DNA of 64,000 nt from Cryptomeria japonica (taxonomy: Eukaryota > Streptophyta > Pinopsida > Cupressales > Cupressaceae), in the NCBI RefSeq assembly GCF_030272615.1, contig NC_081415.1, forward strand, positions 191,360,270 through 191,424,269, in the 5' to 3' direction. A model generated the notes under the pieces. The model had not been told where the DNA came from and ran no database searches. It worked only from the letters and a program-made list of their open reading frames with translations. The position numbers and the translations under genes were made by a program. Shown here in pieces: positions 11,279 through 24,481 of this stretch (position 1 is its first letter; each line of letters opens with the position of its first letter).

Positions 11279-14200
11279 GTGTTTAGAGGAACTTGCTTTA
11301 AGTGTGGAGGAGAAGGACATCATGCTTTCCAATGTAAGAAGACAGAGAACATTGGGAGAGTAGCCTTGGTAGAAGAAATCCCCACTGGATTAGCTAACAA
11401 ATCGGAAGATGGAGAACTGTTGATGACGAGGAGAGCCTTATGTTATACCGGAGAGGATGAAGAGCCCTTGCAGAGGAGAAATTTATTCAAGACTAGGTGT
11501 AAGGTATCCGATAAGTGTTGCAAAGTATTTATTGATAGTGGTAGTTCGGATAAGCTTGTTTGAAAAGAAATGGTGAATAAATTGAAGTTGAAAATATTGA
11601 AATACCTTAAGCCTTATCAAATAGCATGGATTCAAGATGATCATAAGTTGTTAGTGAGTGACAAATGCTTGGTAAAATTGAAAGTTGGAAATTATCATGA
11701 TCAAGTTTTGTGTTATATTATGCCTATGGATATTTGTCACATTTTTTTGGGTAGACCTTGGCAGTTTGATACATAGGCAATACATGATGGGAGAAAGAAC
11801 ATATACAATATTGTGGTGAATGGGATGAAACAAAACTTGTTACCCTTGGAGGATCCCCTAAAGAGTAAAGTCTGTACAAATGGTAGAATCTATTTGGTGG
11901 ATGGAAGGAAATTCCTAAATGGAATGAGACATGAGAATGTATGTTTTGCCTTAGTTCCTAAGAAGCCTAAGAACCTGGAGTATGATGAGGAACAACCAAA
12001 GGAGATACAATAATTGCTGATAGAGTATGAAGACATCATTTAAGATAATGTTCTTGATGCATTACCATCATTGAGGAGTATCAATCATTGCATAGACCTG
12101 ATTCCTAGAGCTAGTTTACCAAACAAAGTTGCACACCAGATGACACTGGCAAAGAATGAGGAGTTGAATAGAAAAGTGCATGAGTTGTTGAAGAAAGGTT
12201 TGATCAGAGAAAGTTTGAGTCCTTGTGCAGTACCAATAGTGTTAGCACCTAAGAAGAATTGAGAATGAAGGATGTGTACCGATTCCAGAGCAATAAACAA
12301 GATCATAGTGAAGTATCGGTTTTCTTTGCCTGGGATGGATGATATAATGGATTGTTTGAGTGGAGCCAAATACTACACAAAGATAGACTTGAAGAGTGGA
12401 TATTATCATATCAGAATTAGAGAAGGAGATGAGTGGAAGACAACATTCAAGACAAATAAAATATTGTATGAATGGTTGGTGATTCCTTTTGGATTGACTA
12501 ATGTACTAGTAATTTCATGAGGTTGATGAATGAGGTATTGAAGAAATTCCTAGGTAAGTTTGTTATTGTATATTTGGATGACATTCTAATTTTAAGTAAG
12601 ACAAAAGAGGAGCATCTATTGTATTTAAGACAAGTTTTGTAGAGGTTGAGAGAGGAGAAGTTGTTGATAAATCTAAAGAAGTGTAGTTTCATGAAAGAAG
12701 AGTTAATCTATTTGGGATTTGTGATATCTACAGATTGATTAAAGATGGATCCTAAGAAGGTAAGAGAAATTGTTGAATGTCCTACACCGGAAAGCATTGG
12801 GGAGGTAAGATCATTTCATGGATTGGCTAGTTTCTACTGGAAGTTTATTAGAAATTTATGTTCAGTTTGTAGCCCTATGACTGAGACAATGAGAGGAGAT
12901 AGGAAGGAATTCAAGTGGACTACCATAGCAAATAAATTTTTTGAGTTGTTGAAGCAGAAGGTTATTGAACAACCTGTGTTAGCTTTATCAGATTTCAACA
13001 AAGTATTTCAAGTGTACTTTGATGCAAGCGGGAATGCAATTGGAGCAGTATTGAGTCAGGAAGGGAGAGTAATAGCTTATTTTAGTGAAAAGTTGAATGA
13101 TGCAAGAAGGAGATGTTTAGTGTATGATCAGGAATTTTATGCTATAGTCCAAGCCTTGAAGAAGTGAAGAAATTACCTGTTGCCTAAGGATTTTGTGTTG
13201 TATGCTGACCATCAAGCCTTGCAGTATTTGAACAATCAGAGTAAGTTGAATCAGAGACATATGACATGAGTAGAATTTTTGCAGAGTTACACCTTTGTGT
13301 TGAAGCATAGAAGTGGAAAGTCAAACAAAATTGTCGATGCATTGAATAAGAGGAATTTGCTAACAAAGATGAGAGTGACATTGTTAGGATTTGAGGAGTT
13401 GAAGACCTTGTATGATGATGACTTGGATTTTGCAGAACCTTGGAGAGCATGTAGAGAACCGGTTATGGTAGACATAAGCAAGTGGTTGGATTACTTCATT
13501 CAGGATGGGATGTTACTCTGAGGAGTTTAGTTGTGCATACCTAAGAGTTCTACAAGGGAGAATTTGATAAAGGAGAAACATAGTGGAGGATTAGCCGGAC
13601 ACTTTGGTGTTGATAAAACAGTAGCATTGGTGAGTGAGCATTACTTTTGGCTCCAAATTCATAAGGATGTTAGAAAATTTGTGCAGAGTTGTAGGGTTTG
13701 TCAAGTTGCAAAAGGTAGTAGTCAGAATGTGGGAATGTATAAGTCTTTGATAGTACTAGAGAGACCTTGGGAGGATATATGAATGGATTTCATACTTGGA
13801 TTACCTAAAACACAAAGAGGGAATGACTCTATATTTTTGGTAGTGGATAGATTCTCAAAGATGGTTCATTTCATACCTTGTAAGAAGACATCAGATACAA
13901 TGCATATAGTTGACTTATTTTTCAAGGAAGCGGTGAGATTGCATGGATTACCTAAGAGCATAGTTTTAGACAGAGTAACTAAGTTTGTTGGTTATTTTTG
14001 GAGAACAATTTGGAAGAAGATGAAGACAAATTTGAAGTGTCATTCTACTTTTCACCCACAGAATGATGGATAGATAGAAGTAGTTAACCAAAGCTTGGGA
14101 AATTTGTTAAGATGCTTAGTTGGAGACAAAACCAAAAGTTGGGATTTGATCTTGCACAAGCAAAGTTTGCCTACAATAATTTAGTAAACATGAGTACCAG

Positions 14201-14860
14201 AAGAACACCTTTTGAGAGTTTTACTGAAGCACACCCTAGAGGTATATCGGAATTAAAGGATATTAGTAATGAAGACAAGTGGAGTGTAGAATTAGAAGAA
14301 TTTGTAGATCACATTAAGGCCTTACATATTTAGATTAAGCAAGAATCAAAAGATATGAATAGCAAGTATAAGGAGAAAGAAGATGAGAAGAGAAGACATA
14401 AGGAATTTGAAGTTGGAAATGAAGTGATGGTGTATCTAAGAAAAGAAAGATTCTCAGTTGGAACCTATAACAAGTTGCAAATGAGGAAGTTTGGACCCTG
14501 CAAGATCTTGAGGAAGTTTAGTTCCATAAACGCATATGAAGTGGAGTTACCAGATAGTTTGAGTATTTCACCTATATTCAACATTGCAGATCTACATCAG
14601 TATCATGAATTAGAATTCAATGTAGACATTATTGTAGACTTGGAGAAGCAATTTCCCTAGAAGGAACCAGATCAAATTGAAGACATTTTGGATAGTAGGA
14701 ATGGGCGTAGCTTCCGAAGCAATCAGTACAAGGAGTATCTTGTGAAATGGAAGGATACACTAGTTGAAGATTCATCTTGGATTTATTAGGCAGAGGTGGA
14801 CCACCTTGGTTTTCCTCTGACCCTAGCAAAGTGAGGGAATTACTTTTTCAGCAAACCCGA
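11279..14860 (+). pseudogene. pol: Zinc knuckle, protease, RT, RNase H, integrase and chromodomain of gypsy B, broken
   Basis: The CCHC knuckle CFKCGGEGHHAFQC lies near 11290-11332. The protease keeps IDSGSSD near 11530 and GRPWQFD near 11752. RT motifs are [11 protein letters not shown] (12225), KSGYYHIRI (12395) and YLDD (about 12569-12580). RNase H shows YFDASGNAIGAVLSQEG near 13015. The integrase shows HSGGLAGHFGVDKT and CRVCQVAKG (13580-13715), then MDFILGLPK (13783), LDRVTKFVG and NDG-IEVVNQ (about 14060-14090). The chromodomain is near 14679-14810 (QYKEYLVKWK). Stops and frame changes occur throughout, for example at 11562, 11774, 12260, 12736, 13166, 13519 and 13780. Confidence 0.9.
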
Positions 14861-14865
14861 ATGTT

Positions 14866-15634
14866 TGATGTAGGAGCATCCTCGGTTCTTGGCAATCTTG
14901 CATCAACCATAAAAATTTATTTTTCAGTTTGTTTTTTGTTTTGCAGTTTCAACATTTCTTTCTACACTTTCTTTCATTTTCTCACCAAATCTTACAGAGC
15001 TATATTTTGCTTGTGAACATGATTATCTTCCTTATTCCTGAACCACGAGACGTTTGGATCATTTTCCAGCAAGTTATCACTTCCAGATTCTGAGATAGTT
15101 TTCTGGCTTAGAACACCAGAACTGCTTGGACCTATTTGCTATTGGTGAATCTTGTGGATCCCTTTTGAACCTTGTGGAGCTTCAACTTTTTGATTCTAAT
15201 GTTCCTTGGTGTGTGTCTGACCTTCCCTCTGATCCACACTTCTTCCTTTGGATTTTCCTTTACAGAGGCCGACCTAGAGATTTTACACATTTGATCTTAT
15301 CCTTTGGCATTCGATCCCTCTTGGGCCAACATGGATCCATCTAGACCCTATAAATCAATTTAATTAAGCATCATAATTCATTAGGAATAATATAGGATAT
15401 GTATCATAAGATTTAGAGTTCAGGAGTTGAACGATTATGTAATTGAGCACATATGTAGTAGGCCAATGAGCTGAATCTTGTAGTCTGGATGTTACTGGTT
15501 ATTTATGATCAGTTTTCATGATCCAATTCCTTTAGTTCTGCATTTCCTCCATCATCTTGTCTTTCTTTCGTTGTATTTATGTTGCATGGTCAGGATAGAT
15601 CTCATTAAGGCCCCTCCTAACCATGACTGCACCA
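14866..15634 (+). repeat. 3' LTR of B
   Basis: It is the uninterrupted copy of the B LTR. It starts TGATGTAGGAGCATC and ends TGACTGCACCA, and serves as the reference that shows where A was inserted in the 5' copy. Confidence 0.92.
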
Positions 15635-16253
15635 ACCTCATAGATGTGACCACCTTTTTGGATCCTCCTATGTCGTATCCTCCACTCCTACCTTGGTGTT
15701 AACAAAAAATATAATTTCCCTCATGTTTCATTTGATTGGCTAAACTTCAAGCAATTACAAAATTTTATATGTATATGTAGCCCTTAGAATTAACCTCCAA
15801 AAAGAGATAATATGTACTATATTTTTAAATTTATTATATTTTAAACTTGATAATCAACATAGATTCATTACAAGAACAATTATAACATCCATTGAAAGAC
15901 ATATAGAAAAATAGCAAACTGTGTTTAAAAAAAAATCAAAAGTTGTACTATATCAAAAGTATATCAAGGTTTTAATTAAAAAAGATCAAAATTTGATATA
16001 TACATAAAGAGAAATGAATTATAATAAAATTTGATTTGAAATTTTTAATTTTACTAACTAAAAATTAATAATAAGTAACATATCCACTAAAAAGTTACCA
16101 GGAAATATCCATGGGCTTAGTATTAGACTTAATGATCTTTATCTTAGAAATGATGGAAATATTTAATTATAGTTCAAGTTTTAGCTTAACATAAATGTTA
16201 CACAATAAAAATAGTGAAAAAATGATACAAAAATATTTGAAACTAATTAGCTA
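15635..16253. other. AT-rich DNA without recognisable gene
   Basis: It contains poly-A and poly-T runs and short frames only. I find no coding pattern or repeat structure. Confidence 0.6.
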
Positions 16254-16261
16254 TAATATAA

Positions 16262-16466
16262 ATTTCTTTTTTTGATCATCTAGGGTATTCCCGTGACCCA
16301 GCCTAGTACCCATTTTTTGGGCGAGCTAAGTCGAGACTATTCCCTGGAGATGTACCACACAACCCCCCTACCCAGTGCATTAGGTTAAACACAAGCCTCA
16401 GAGTCGAACTTGAGACTAGTGGGGAACAAACCCATGACCCAAGCCAATTCTGCTACCTATGCAGAT
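16262..16466 (-). mobile_element. tRNA-derived SINE, minus strand
   Basis: Read on the minus strand, the 5' end has a box-A-like TAGCAGAATTGG (about 16444-16456) and, about 40 bases on, a box-B-like GTTCGACTC (16401-16409). These are the RNA polymerase III promoter boxes inherited from a tRNA. The body continues for about 130 bases and ends in an A-run (T-run 16267-16273 on the plus strand). TAATATAA occurs directly on both sides (16254-16261 and 16467-16474), as expected for target duplications of a retroposed SINE. The block stands out as less AT-rich than its flanks. The family is not identified. Confidence 0.7.
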
Positions 16467-16474
16467 TAATATAA

Positions 16475-19400
16475 TTTTATTTATTTTACTTGTAAAAAAT
16501 TTATGAATTGAACCCACATAGATAATATCATAAACAATTAGTTTATAAAACCTATCATAAATAATTATTTTCCTAATCATCCTTAAAGTCTTAATTGATT
16601 TTTCTATACAATAGATAAAATTCGTTAAATACTAAAAAGGATGATTTTAGTGGCTTAATAATGTTGATAAGTGGTACATAGTACTATTTTGTGATACTAG
16701 CAATGAGGTTAAGGGTTCACTAGGTTTTAGATTTCTTATTATTTTTCTCTTATATTAATAGAATGCTTAAAAATTTATTTGAATTTTGGTGGCATCTATT
16801 GAATTAGTTTATCTTTTTTATCTAACTTTATTTTATAAGTAGAGGTTGGTGTTTAATCCATAATTAATATCAAAGCATGTCTCTATCTACTAATGTTTGT
16901 ACTAGACTTACAAAATGTGAATACGATAAAGGACATAAAAAATAACACAAGACTATCAAAATAGCATGTATAGATGAAAATGTGTCCACACAACATAATA
17001 TAATTTTGTACATTAATTCCTCTCAATTTTTAATTTTTTTAATCCTTCCCCAATTGAAATGTGTAGCATTTTTGGTTGTATTGTCACATTTGCAAGCAAG
17101 TTAAGAATATTACTGAATCTTTAAATTTTAAATTTAGAATAATTCTAATTTGTACTTATTGCACTCCATTTTATTTTCTTTGAAGGCTTATTTAAACCTT
17201 AGTTCCTATTAATGAGCATTTTTTGTAGACCCCTTATATGACCTCCCCCCTAAAAAAACAATGTAAGAACAATGTATTTAAAACTCTTACATTTATAGAC
17301 ATGTCTTACAGGGTTATATTTTTGTAAATGATTCCTTTTCTTGTCCTTTCTACCATTGAACTATAAGTTGTAACACTTTAAAAAAGAAAAAGAAAAATTG
17401 GTAATTACATATCCTTAGGTAATCTTTAGTCTGATTTGACTTGGACATAAACATTATGAAGATAACCTTAAAGATAATTATATGATTTTGATTAGTTGAG
17501 TCAAAGGCTACATGATTATAGTAAAGTCAATGTATGAATGGAAAAATTATTTCAACATATTCATCTCATAAATTAACTCTTTATTATTTAATAAAAAATC
17601 ATTTATGTGGGGTTTATTGTGCAAAATAGTTGAGGGTCCAATTTTATAAGAAATGGAACAAATAAAATTTTAGGTACAAGTATTGGTATTAGATTATGGG
17701 TATTTGTGATAGTTTTTTTTAATTGGTTCAATATTTTCTAACTTAAACTTCAAGGAAGCACTATATCTTGTTCCCCTTATTGCTACTTCATATATTGATC
17801 TTTGTGTCTAAACAATAGATTGGTTTTATCTATATGTAATGATATTGTAGTTATAATGGTTATCTCTCACTCATCTTTTTAAGTGGTAGGGGTTAGATCA
17901 AGGAAAATTAGAGATTAATTATCCCTTAAACTATCATAGTCTTACCATGAATCCATAAAATTAAAGTATCAGAATGATAAATTATTTTTAAATTTATAAA
18001 TTTGTACCATTCTTTAAAAAATTTCATCTATTTACACATTTTTTTTGTAGATAATAATTTAGAAATGTAAAACCACATTTTTATTTAAATAATGTATCTT
18101 TAATTGTATTGATTGACCAAAAAAATACAAACTAAAGTTGATTGAAGGTTATATAGATTTGTAAACCACCTTTTAAATAATTTTATACCATTTCAAAGTC
18201 AATTATTGATAAGATTACTATAAGAGCACCAACATTGTACTAAGGTTAATTTATTTATTTTTAATCATTCAAGGTTTGAAAAAGTTAAGGTTTCCTCAAA
18301 GTTATCTATTTTTTATGAGTATATGAGATACTATAAAATAATTAAACTATTAATTATTTTATGTTTTTTGAATTATATGAAAGGATAAAATGAATACTTA
18401 AATTATGAATTATTTGAGTAAACTTAGTCACTTGATATCTTTCAATTTTATATTTCTTAAACAAGATAGTGGAATTATTTATTACAATGTGTCAAGTTAC
18501 ATTCCCAAAGTCTCCAAATTACTATATTGTGCTGCTAATAAACTATAATTATAAGTTGAATGTTATTCTAGATGGACCCAATAGTTGATTATTGCTAGCC
18601 ATATTAATATTAAATTTGAGAAATTATTCACTAAGTAGTAACCATATACTCTCTTTATTTACTAGTCATCATTTTCCATATACATTAACCTTTACCGAAA
18701 TTAGATCTATCATACCTAATTTTTTTACTTATACACAATTTTAAAATATTTAAAAATTTGAAGATGTTCCATCATTATTTTGGTTAGGGAAATCTCTTAG
18801 ACAGCTAACTACATCATTTAAATTCATGAATCATTATAAATTATCTAATCATTAAGGATATTATTCTACCTACCACATATTTTATTTGATTTCTTAAAAA
18901 TCCATTCTCATGATCTATTGTTATTAAATATCAACCATCGTATCCTGAGTTTCAATAACTATTATACATAATTCCTTTACTTGAACTTAATGTCGTAGGT
19001 AAAATATGCCTCTCCGCCGCCTTTATTTCTAGGTACATGAGTAATATGTTGATATAGTGTGATGTGATGATTTATACTCATGTAATTATCTTTTATTTAA
19101 TTAAATATATAATACCAAAATGAGGTAGTTTTATATGGAAATACATGCCCTCATGCTACTTTTATTGTGCAGTTGTACTACACCATGATTAAAATCCTAG
19201 GACAAGGATTTCAAAAGAATGTATTGATTGTTGGCTTTATTTTTTTTCTAAGCTATGTTCCCACTGCAAAGTCTCATTCAAATATTTTCCCTAAGATTTC
19301 AAAAATTGAACCTACTAATAAGGGTCGAGTCATGTCCCTATAGATGATGTAAGGTGAAGCTCATTTAATTTCTATGGATGGTTAAAATGCATGATAGATA

Positions 19401-20535
19401 TTATTTCACCCTCACTAGAAGTTATCACTAGATAATAATTTAAAGGATAAATTCCTATGCAGAAAATTTAGGAATCTTATAGACTAGTAAATAACTTCTA
19501 GGGTCTTGATGAAACAAATTTCATAGTTGATATTGTTAGAAAAGAAAATCTATAACATTATGGTATCTTTTATTGAGAATTATTGATTTTGATTAGGATT
19601 TGGCTAGAGGTCCCTTTTTCAAATATTCTCTTCATTAAACTTATTATTGGGACAACAATATTCACATTTTTTTTAATTATGAATTATATATGTTATCATC
19701 ATTTTCAATTCTAAAGTACAACCAATTTTTTTTTTTTTCAAAACTAATGTATTATTGTTGAAATTTTTAATTCTTATAATCCTAAGTGTTAATTTGAAGA
19801 ATGTCTCATAAATTTAGCATACTAAGGTTTTCTAAGCTCTTATATATTTTCGATTTCTCTTTCCATTATAATTATATTATTTCCGAGAGACATTTTGGCA
19901 CATATAAGCTAATATTTAATTTACTTTACTTCACTATAAAACTGGAGTTGCATTTTGTCTTTTTGTCTATAATAAGAAAAATGAAGAATTACACCATGTT
20001 CTTAAGAATTTCACATTAGTCAAAACTGATTTGTAAGATGCAAGGTCATTTCTAGGTTAATGATATATGCCATTCTAAATTAAGAACTCAAAATTGTATA
20101 AAAATGATGGGCCAACTAGCTATTTTAATTATATCTATTTCAAATTTAAAAATATCATTTCATTTTAGAATGGATATTAATTTTGTTTATATGACTATAA
20201 ATGTGAATAAATAATAGATAGCATTAGATGTGTTATATTTTTATTATGAATAATAACTAGCTAAGAGGTATTTGGAGGAGCATTTAACCTTGCTAAATAA
20301 GAATTCCAAGATTATGTTTAGTGATATAAAATTGAATCTTCTCGACAAGTTTAAAACCTCATTTTTATTTTTCATTAATTATATTTAATATTAATATGAA
20401 AATGAACTAAACGACCCATATGAATGCATTTTATATTTAAGATAAAATATTATTAAAAACAATTACTATGAATGAGAGTCTTAGTGATTATTATTTTAGA
20501 ATTGTGCTTTTTGGAAGAATTCAACTAAGAAGGAA
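16475..20535. other. AT-rich DNA without recognisable gene
   Basis: About 4 kb of strongly AT-rich sequence. Only short frames are present and none resembles a known protein. I see no tandem repeats or element ends. Confidence 0.6.
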
Positions 20536-22729
20536 TTTTTTTTTTTTGACAAAAGTGGCAGCCACTAAACATTATTTATTAAATAAACTAAAGTGTATAT
20601 CCTATTTCAAAAAAGGGCATACCGACAAGAAAGAACCAGGAGAAGAAAACATTCAGTTGTAGCCCTTAAAAAACCTAAGCAAGACTACCCATAAACCCAT
20701 ATCTGAGATCATTCACCCATGCGCCCAAAATGGAGAGCCCAATACAACTGATATCAAGAAGAAAATCCACAACCAAAACCCAACCATCCACCAACCAACA
20801 AAAAATACCCAATACATATGTAGATCTATACAAAAAGAGCCAACCCAAGCAGAAAAACAGACAACTCATGAACCTCGAAACCAATTGCTAGAACTCTCAT
20901 CTAGAGGATCTCCAAGAGAAGGAGGCAGTGCATCATCCAAAGGAGGAGGAACCACCTGTAAAGGTTGATTAACCTAGGGAGAAAACAATAGAGATGCCCA
21001 AAGATCAAGAAGAAAATGAATTCCCATGAAAGTCTTAAGTGAAGGAGCCATAATAGCAAGAGGTACATGATCAATCAGCCTTTCCATAGCTAGCAGAGTG
21101 TCATCATAATTTCCACTAATAAGTCCACACCTGATCACAAAAAGTTCTCCACACCAACCATTAGCTAATAACTCATTAAGAGGCAAGAAACCACCTTAAG
21201 GGAAGTCACCATAATCAAAATGCTAAGAAGACACAATATTAGCTAGATCATCCAAAATAAAAACATGAGGGCATGAGGAACATGTCTGCAATGATACACA
21301 ACATAGAAGAGTCCAAAATAAAATCCATACAAACACTAAGAAAATGAGAAACCACCTCATGCATGCAAGAATTTGTATTTTCCATAAGCCAAAATCTTCC
21401 CACTACCTTTCTGACTACACAAGATACCTCAGGAGAACAAAGATTAAAAATTTTACCAATTTTTTCACCATCATAAACATGATCATCCTGAAAATCACCA
21501 ATAATTGAAGGAGCTAAGACTCTATATCGACATGATAGAATTGGAAATGAAATGAGAAACCCAAAGAGCTCCCAAAATAGCATAAGAGAAAACCAAAAGC
21601 ACACTTGAAAAGAGAAGAGAAACCAAATAAATAGCCAGGAACAAAAGTGTAATAAATGCTCACATAGGTCGACATATGCAATCATCATATCGACTACAAA
21701 ATCATATCTGCATAAAGATATCATTTACAATCTAAACAACCTCTGCAAGTCACCACACTACCATAATGGAAAATGAAAACATATAGATCAATGATCAAAA
21801 CATAACTTTGCACGTACCAAATCCCAAGTCATACATTAATTTACACACATGACCGGACATTATATCTTTCCAATTAAGATGCCAATTATAGAGAAAATTC
21901 AAATCAAATATGAAGCCAACATCATATTAAAAGGAGGAGCAAAAAGACAATAATTTCCAAGTAGTCCCATCTATACCAAAATGCAAGACTCAAGAAAGTA
22001 CAAGGCAATTAACAAGGAAAATTAACCACCTCCAGAATGCCACCAAAGATAGTGATGATGAGAACCATGTAAAAAGACAACATCACCCAACACCATTTGT
22101 ACTTCTCAAAAGATACAAGAAATCCTCCACAAACGTGCAAGCGACAAAATACCACAGACTAGAATCAATGACTCACCAAAAAATAGTACACATCCCACTA
22201 CATGAGATATATACCCATGTCAAATCTAAAGGGGATGCGATATGAGACACATGCATCACCCAAAAGAATGCAATTTTGCAAGTAAGCCACATAAGATTAA
22301 TCACATGTTAGAGTACAAAGCTCAGAAAAAATGAGAACCAGAATGAAAGAACCAAGAAGAAGCCCAACCCCCAAAGATCAACGAATCAAAGGTACAATCT
22401 CAGCCAAACAAAAACACCACTGAGTAATCATCATGTGGAATAATGAAGAAGACAAGCAATATCCATAAGGCTAGAGCAAGAAGAAGAAGAAGTTAACCAT
22501 GAGCCCAGAAACAACTTAAGGATACAAAACATCCAACCCACGCTCTACTTGATGAAAGAAAATGAAATACATACCATATAATAGGAATGCAGATGCACCT
22601 CTAAACATGGAACATATCCCAAATGAGTCATCAAATAAAAGTGCAAAATTGACATCCAGATCCTTGGAGTAATCAAGAGGAATTTGGAACCCTTCCATCA
22701 ACCAAAGAAGGGATATCAAGGGCCCCAAC
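20536..22729 (-). other. 3' region of the LINE
   Basis: About 2.2 kb between the RNase H remnant and the A-tail. It holds minus-strand frames of up to 158 codons (21248-21724, hydrophobic, not recognised) that may be chance. It is long for a plant LINE 3' untranslated region, so an unrecognised piece or a second insertion may be hidden here. Confidence 0.55.
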
Positions 22730-23112
22730 ATCTAACTGATTAGCATGGAGATCAATCACCAAATTAGCTAAAAAATCTATAGTAACATTAATTTCTCTAT
22801 GTAGCAATGAGAAACCAAATAAGAATCAAAGCTAGCAAGCTTAATCAGAATGTAATAAAAAAGATACCGAAGATGCCAATAATGAATTTTATTATTAGTT
22901 AAACTCTGAAAGGTTACCATAGAATCACCTTCTAAAACAACATTCATAATGCCAAGGGAAACAACCAAATCCCCATGAAATCCAACATAATTATTAGCTA
23001 TGATACCAACATAATGATATCTAGCAGCTACTAACTTGGATTTATAATCAAAGATAGCCACCCCAATACTAGCCTCACCAAGATTCCCTCTAGAGGCCCC
23101 ATCATAATTCAC
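22730..23112 (-). pseudogene. RNase H domain of the LINE, broken
   Basis: The minus-strand frame begins NYDGASRGNLGEASIGVAIF, the RNase H first strand with its catalytic aspartate, and includes VLEGDS with the third acidic residue. The FHG segment carries VG where an AE pair is usual, so the catalytic glutamate seems lost. After a frame break the words NVTIDFLANL continue the C-terminal part. RNase H after the RT is typical of one clade of plant LINEs. Confidence 0.8.
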
Positions 23113-23374
23113 CTTGAAAAAAGGAGGAGGAGGTGCACCATTTAGCTAGTTTTCCTCTATTAACCCCATCAAAAACTTCTAGCGATCGAACCTTGAGAAG
23201 GAAGGGACTTCAAAGAATTCCAAACTCTAGTTATCCTATTGTCCCAATGAGAAAAGGAAGTGAGACGATCAAGATTCTTATAAATATAGGAAAGAGAAAC
23301 CTCAGAGATAGAAGCCTCAATTCTAGACAAAACATCTGACAAATGAGATTGCTTCTTATAAAAATTATATTGTT

Positions 23375-23803
23375 TCACTTTAACCAAATATTCCATATAC
23401 TAATTGAAGGGGCAATTATCCATAAACATGAATAAAAAGAAGAAACAAACATGATAGGACAAGATCTAAATTGGGAAAGAAGTTCTGAACATAAAGCTGA
23501 AGACCAACCCAATTTATCAAAGAGCCAATACCAACAACTAGATGAAAATTGACATTGCAAAAATAAATGAGATGAGGATTCCAAATGAGAGTTGCATAAC
23601 ACACAAGGAAAAATAGTTGTTATACCAAGCCTATCCAATCTCATACATATAAGCACCCTATCCTGAACTGCAAGCCAAGAAAAGGCTCCAGCCTTAGGAA
23701 GACATGCAGAATGCCAAAAAAGCTTATGAGGCCAAGAGGAATATTCTGAGCAAGAAATAAAGGAGTAATATCCATCCTTAATAGCATAAGAGCCTAAAAA
23801 CAT
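23375..23803 (-). pseudogene. zf-RVT (reverse transcriptase zinc-binding) region of the LINE
   Basis: The minus-strand frame of 142 codons has the pattern of the plant LINE zf-RVT domain: LPKAGAFSWLAVQDRV, then CVLCNSHLESSSHLFLQC (C-x2-C ... H ... C) and the W-rich tail WYWLFDKLGW. The domain lies between RT and RNase H in this LINE type. The frame is open over its length but is not linked in frame to its neighbours. Confidence 0.85.
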
Positions 23804-24476
23804 TTTTGGTCCAAATTAATTCATCCACACAGTCAAGAAAGACCATTGGTCTATCACTCAAGACCTTAACATAAGCATCCTTTAAGGATTGGTCAACCTA
23901 CAAAAATTCAATGGATTTCCATTTAACCTCTTTAAAAAAAGACCTGAATCATCCATATTAAAATAATTAGCAACATGCACTCCCCAATGAGAAGAAAGAA
24001 GATTCATAATAGGAGACCAATCTCTAAGGTTAATGAGAGCATCATTGCCCATTCCAAAAATTATCCCAAAATCTGGCCTTCTTACCATCATGAATAATCG
24101 ATGAAAGGTGAGGGAGAATAACCTTTTTGCACTGAACCAAAAAATTCCAAATAGAGGATCCTTTTGGTAATACATAAATAGTAAAAATACTCTCTTTGGT
24201 ACCATTTCCTAAATATTTAGCATACATGAGCTTTGCCCAAAAGAAATGAGGGTCTTTATATAATTTTCACACCAACTTCGCCTCCAAAGCTAGATTTTGC
24301 TAATCAAGACTTTGAATACCAAAGCCTCCTATCTCTTTAGGAAAACATACCTTTTCCTAGGCTAGAAGAGGGAGCTTATGTTTCCCATCCTTGTTACTAT
24401 TCCAAAGAAAAGACCTAAGAGTAGATTGCAGTTGGACTATAGAGGCCTTAGGAGTTTTTAGAACAAACATTAAATA
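23804..24476 (-). pseudogene. RT thumb and connection region of the LINE, broken
   Basis: Read from 24476 downward: TIYLMFVLKTPKASIVQLQS, then FLWNSNKDGKHKLPLLAWEKVC, KEIGGFGIQSLD, and (near 24240-24060) KYLGNGTKES, GSSIWNFLV and DGKKARFWDNFWNG. These are standard words of plant LINE RTs downstream of the catalytic site. Frames change at about 24205 and 24070. The segment joins to 26683 when element C is removed. Confidence 0.82.
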
Positions 24477-24481
24477 AATGG

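Larger units (their letters stand above)
586..15634 (+). mobile_element. Ty3/gypsy chromovirus B, interrupted by element A
   Basis: LTRs lie at 586-692 plus 9554-10217 (771 bp in total) and at 14866-15634 (769 bp). They start TGATGCAGGAGCATC or TGATGTAGGAGCATC and end TGACTACACCA or TGACTGCACCA. The interior (10218-14865) holds gag, protease, reverse transcriptase, RNase H, integrase and a chromodomain in the order typical of Ty3/gypsy chromoviruses. Element A sits inside the 5' LTR. The flanks give no convincing target duplication (GCCTT at the left, ACCTC at the right). Many in-frame stops show that it is dead. Confidence 0.9.

Noticed and set aside
16401-16466. A tRNA gene on the minus strand
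   Set aside because: Only box-like words are present. The arms do not pair as a tRNA by eye, and the body, A-run and flanking repeats fit a SINE.
15635-20535. Single-copy host gene in the long AT-rich stretch
   Set aside because: No frame over 72 codons, no splice-linked coding pattern and no recognisable protein word was found.
21248-21724. A 158-codon minus-strand frame as a membrane protein gene
   Set aside because: Hydrophobic composition is expected from AT-rich DNA, no start context or family is recognised, and it lies in the 3' region of a dead LINE.
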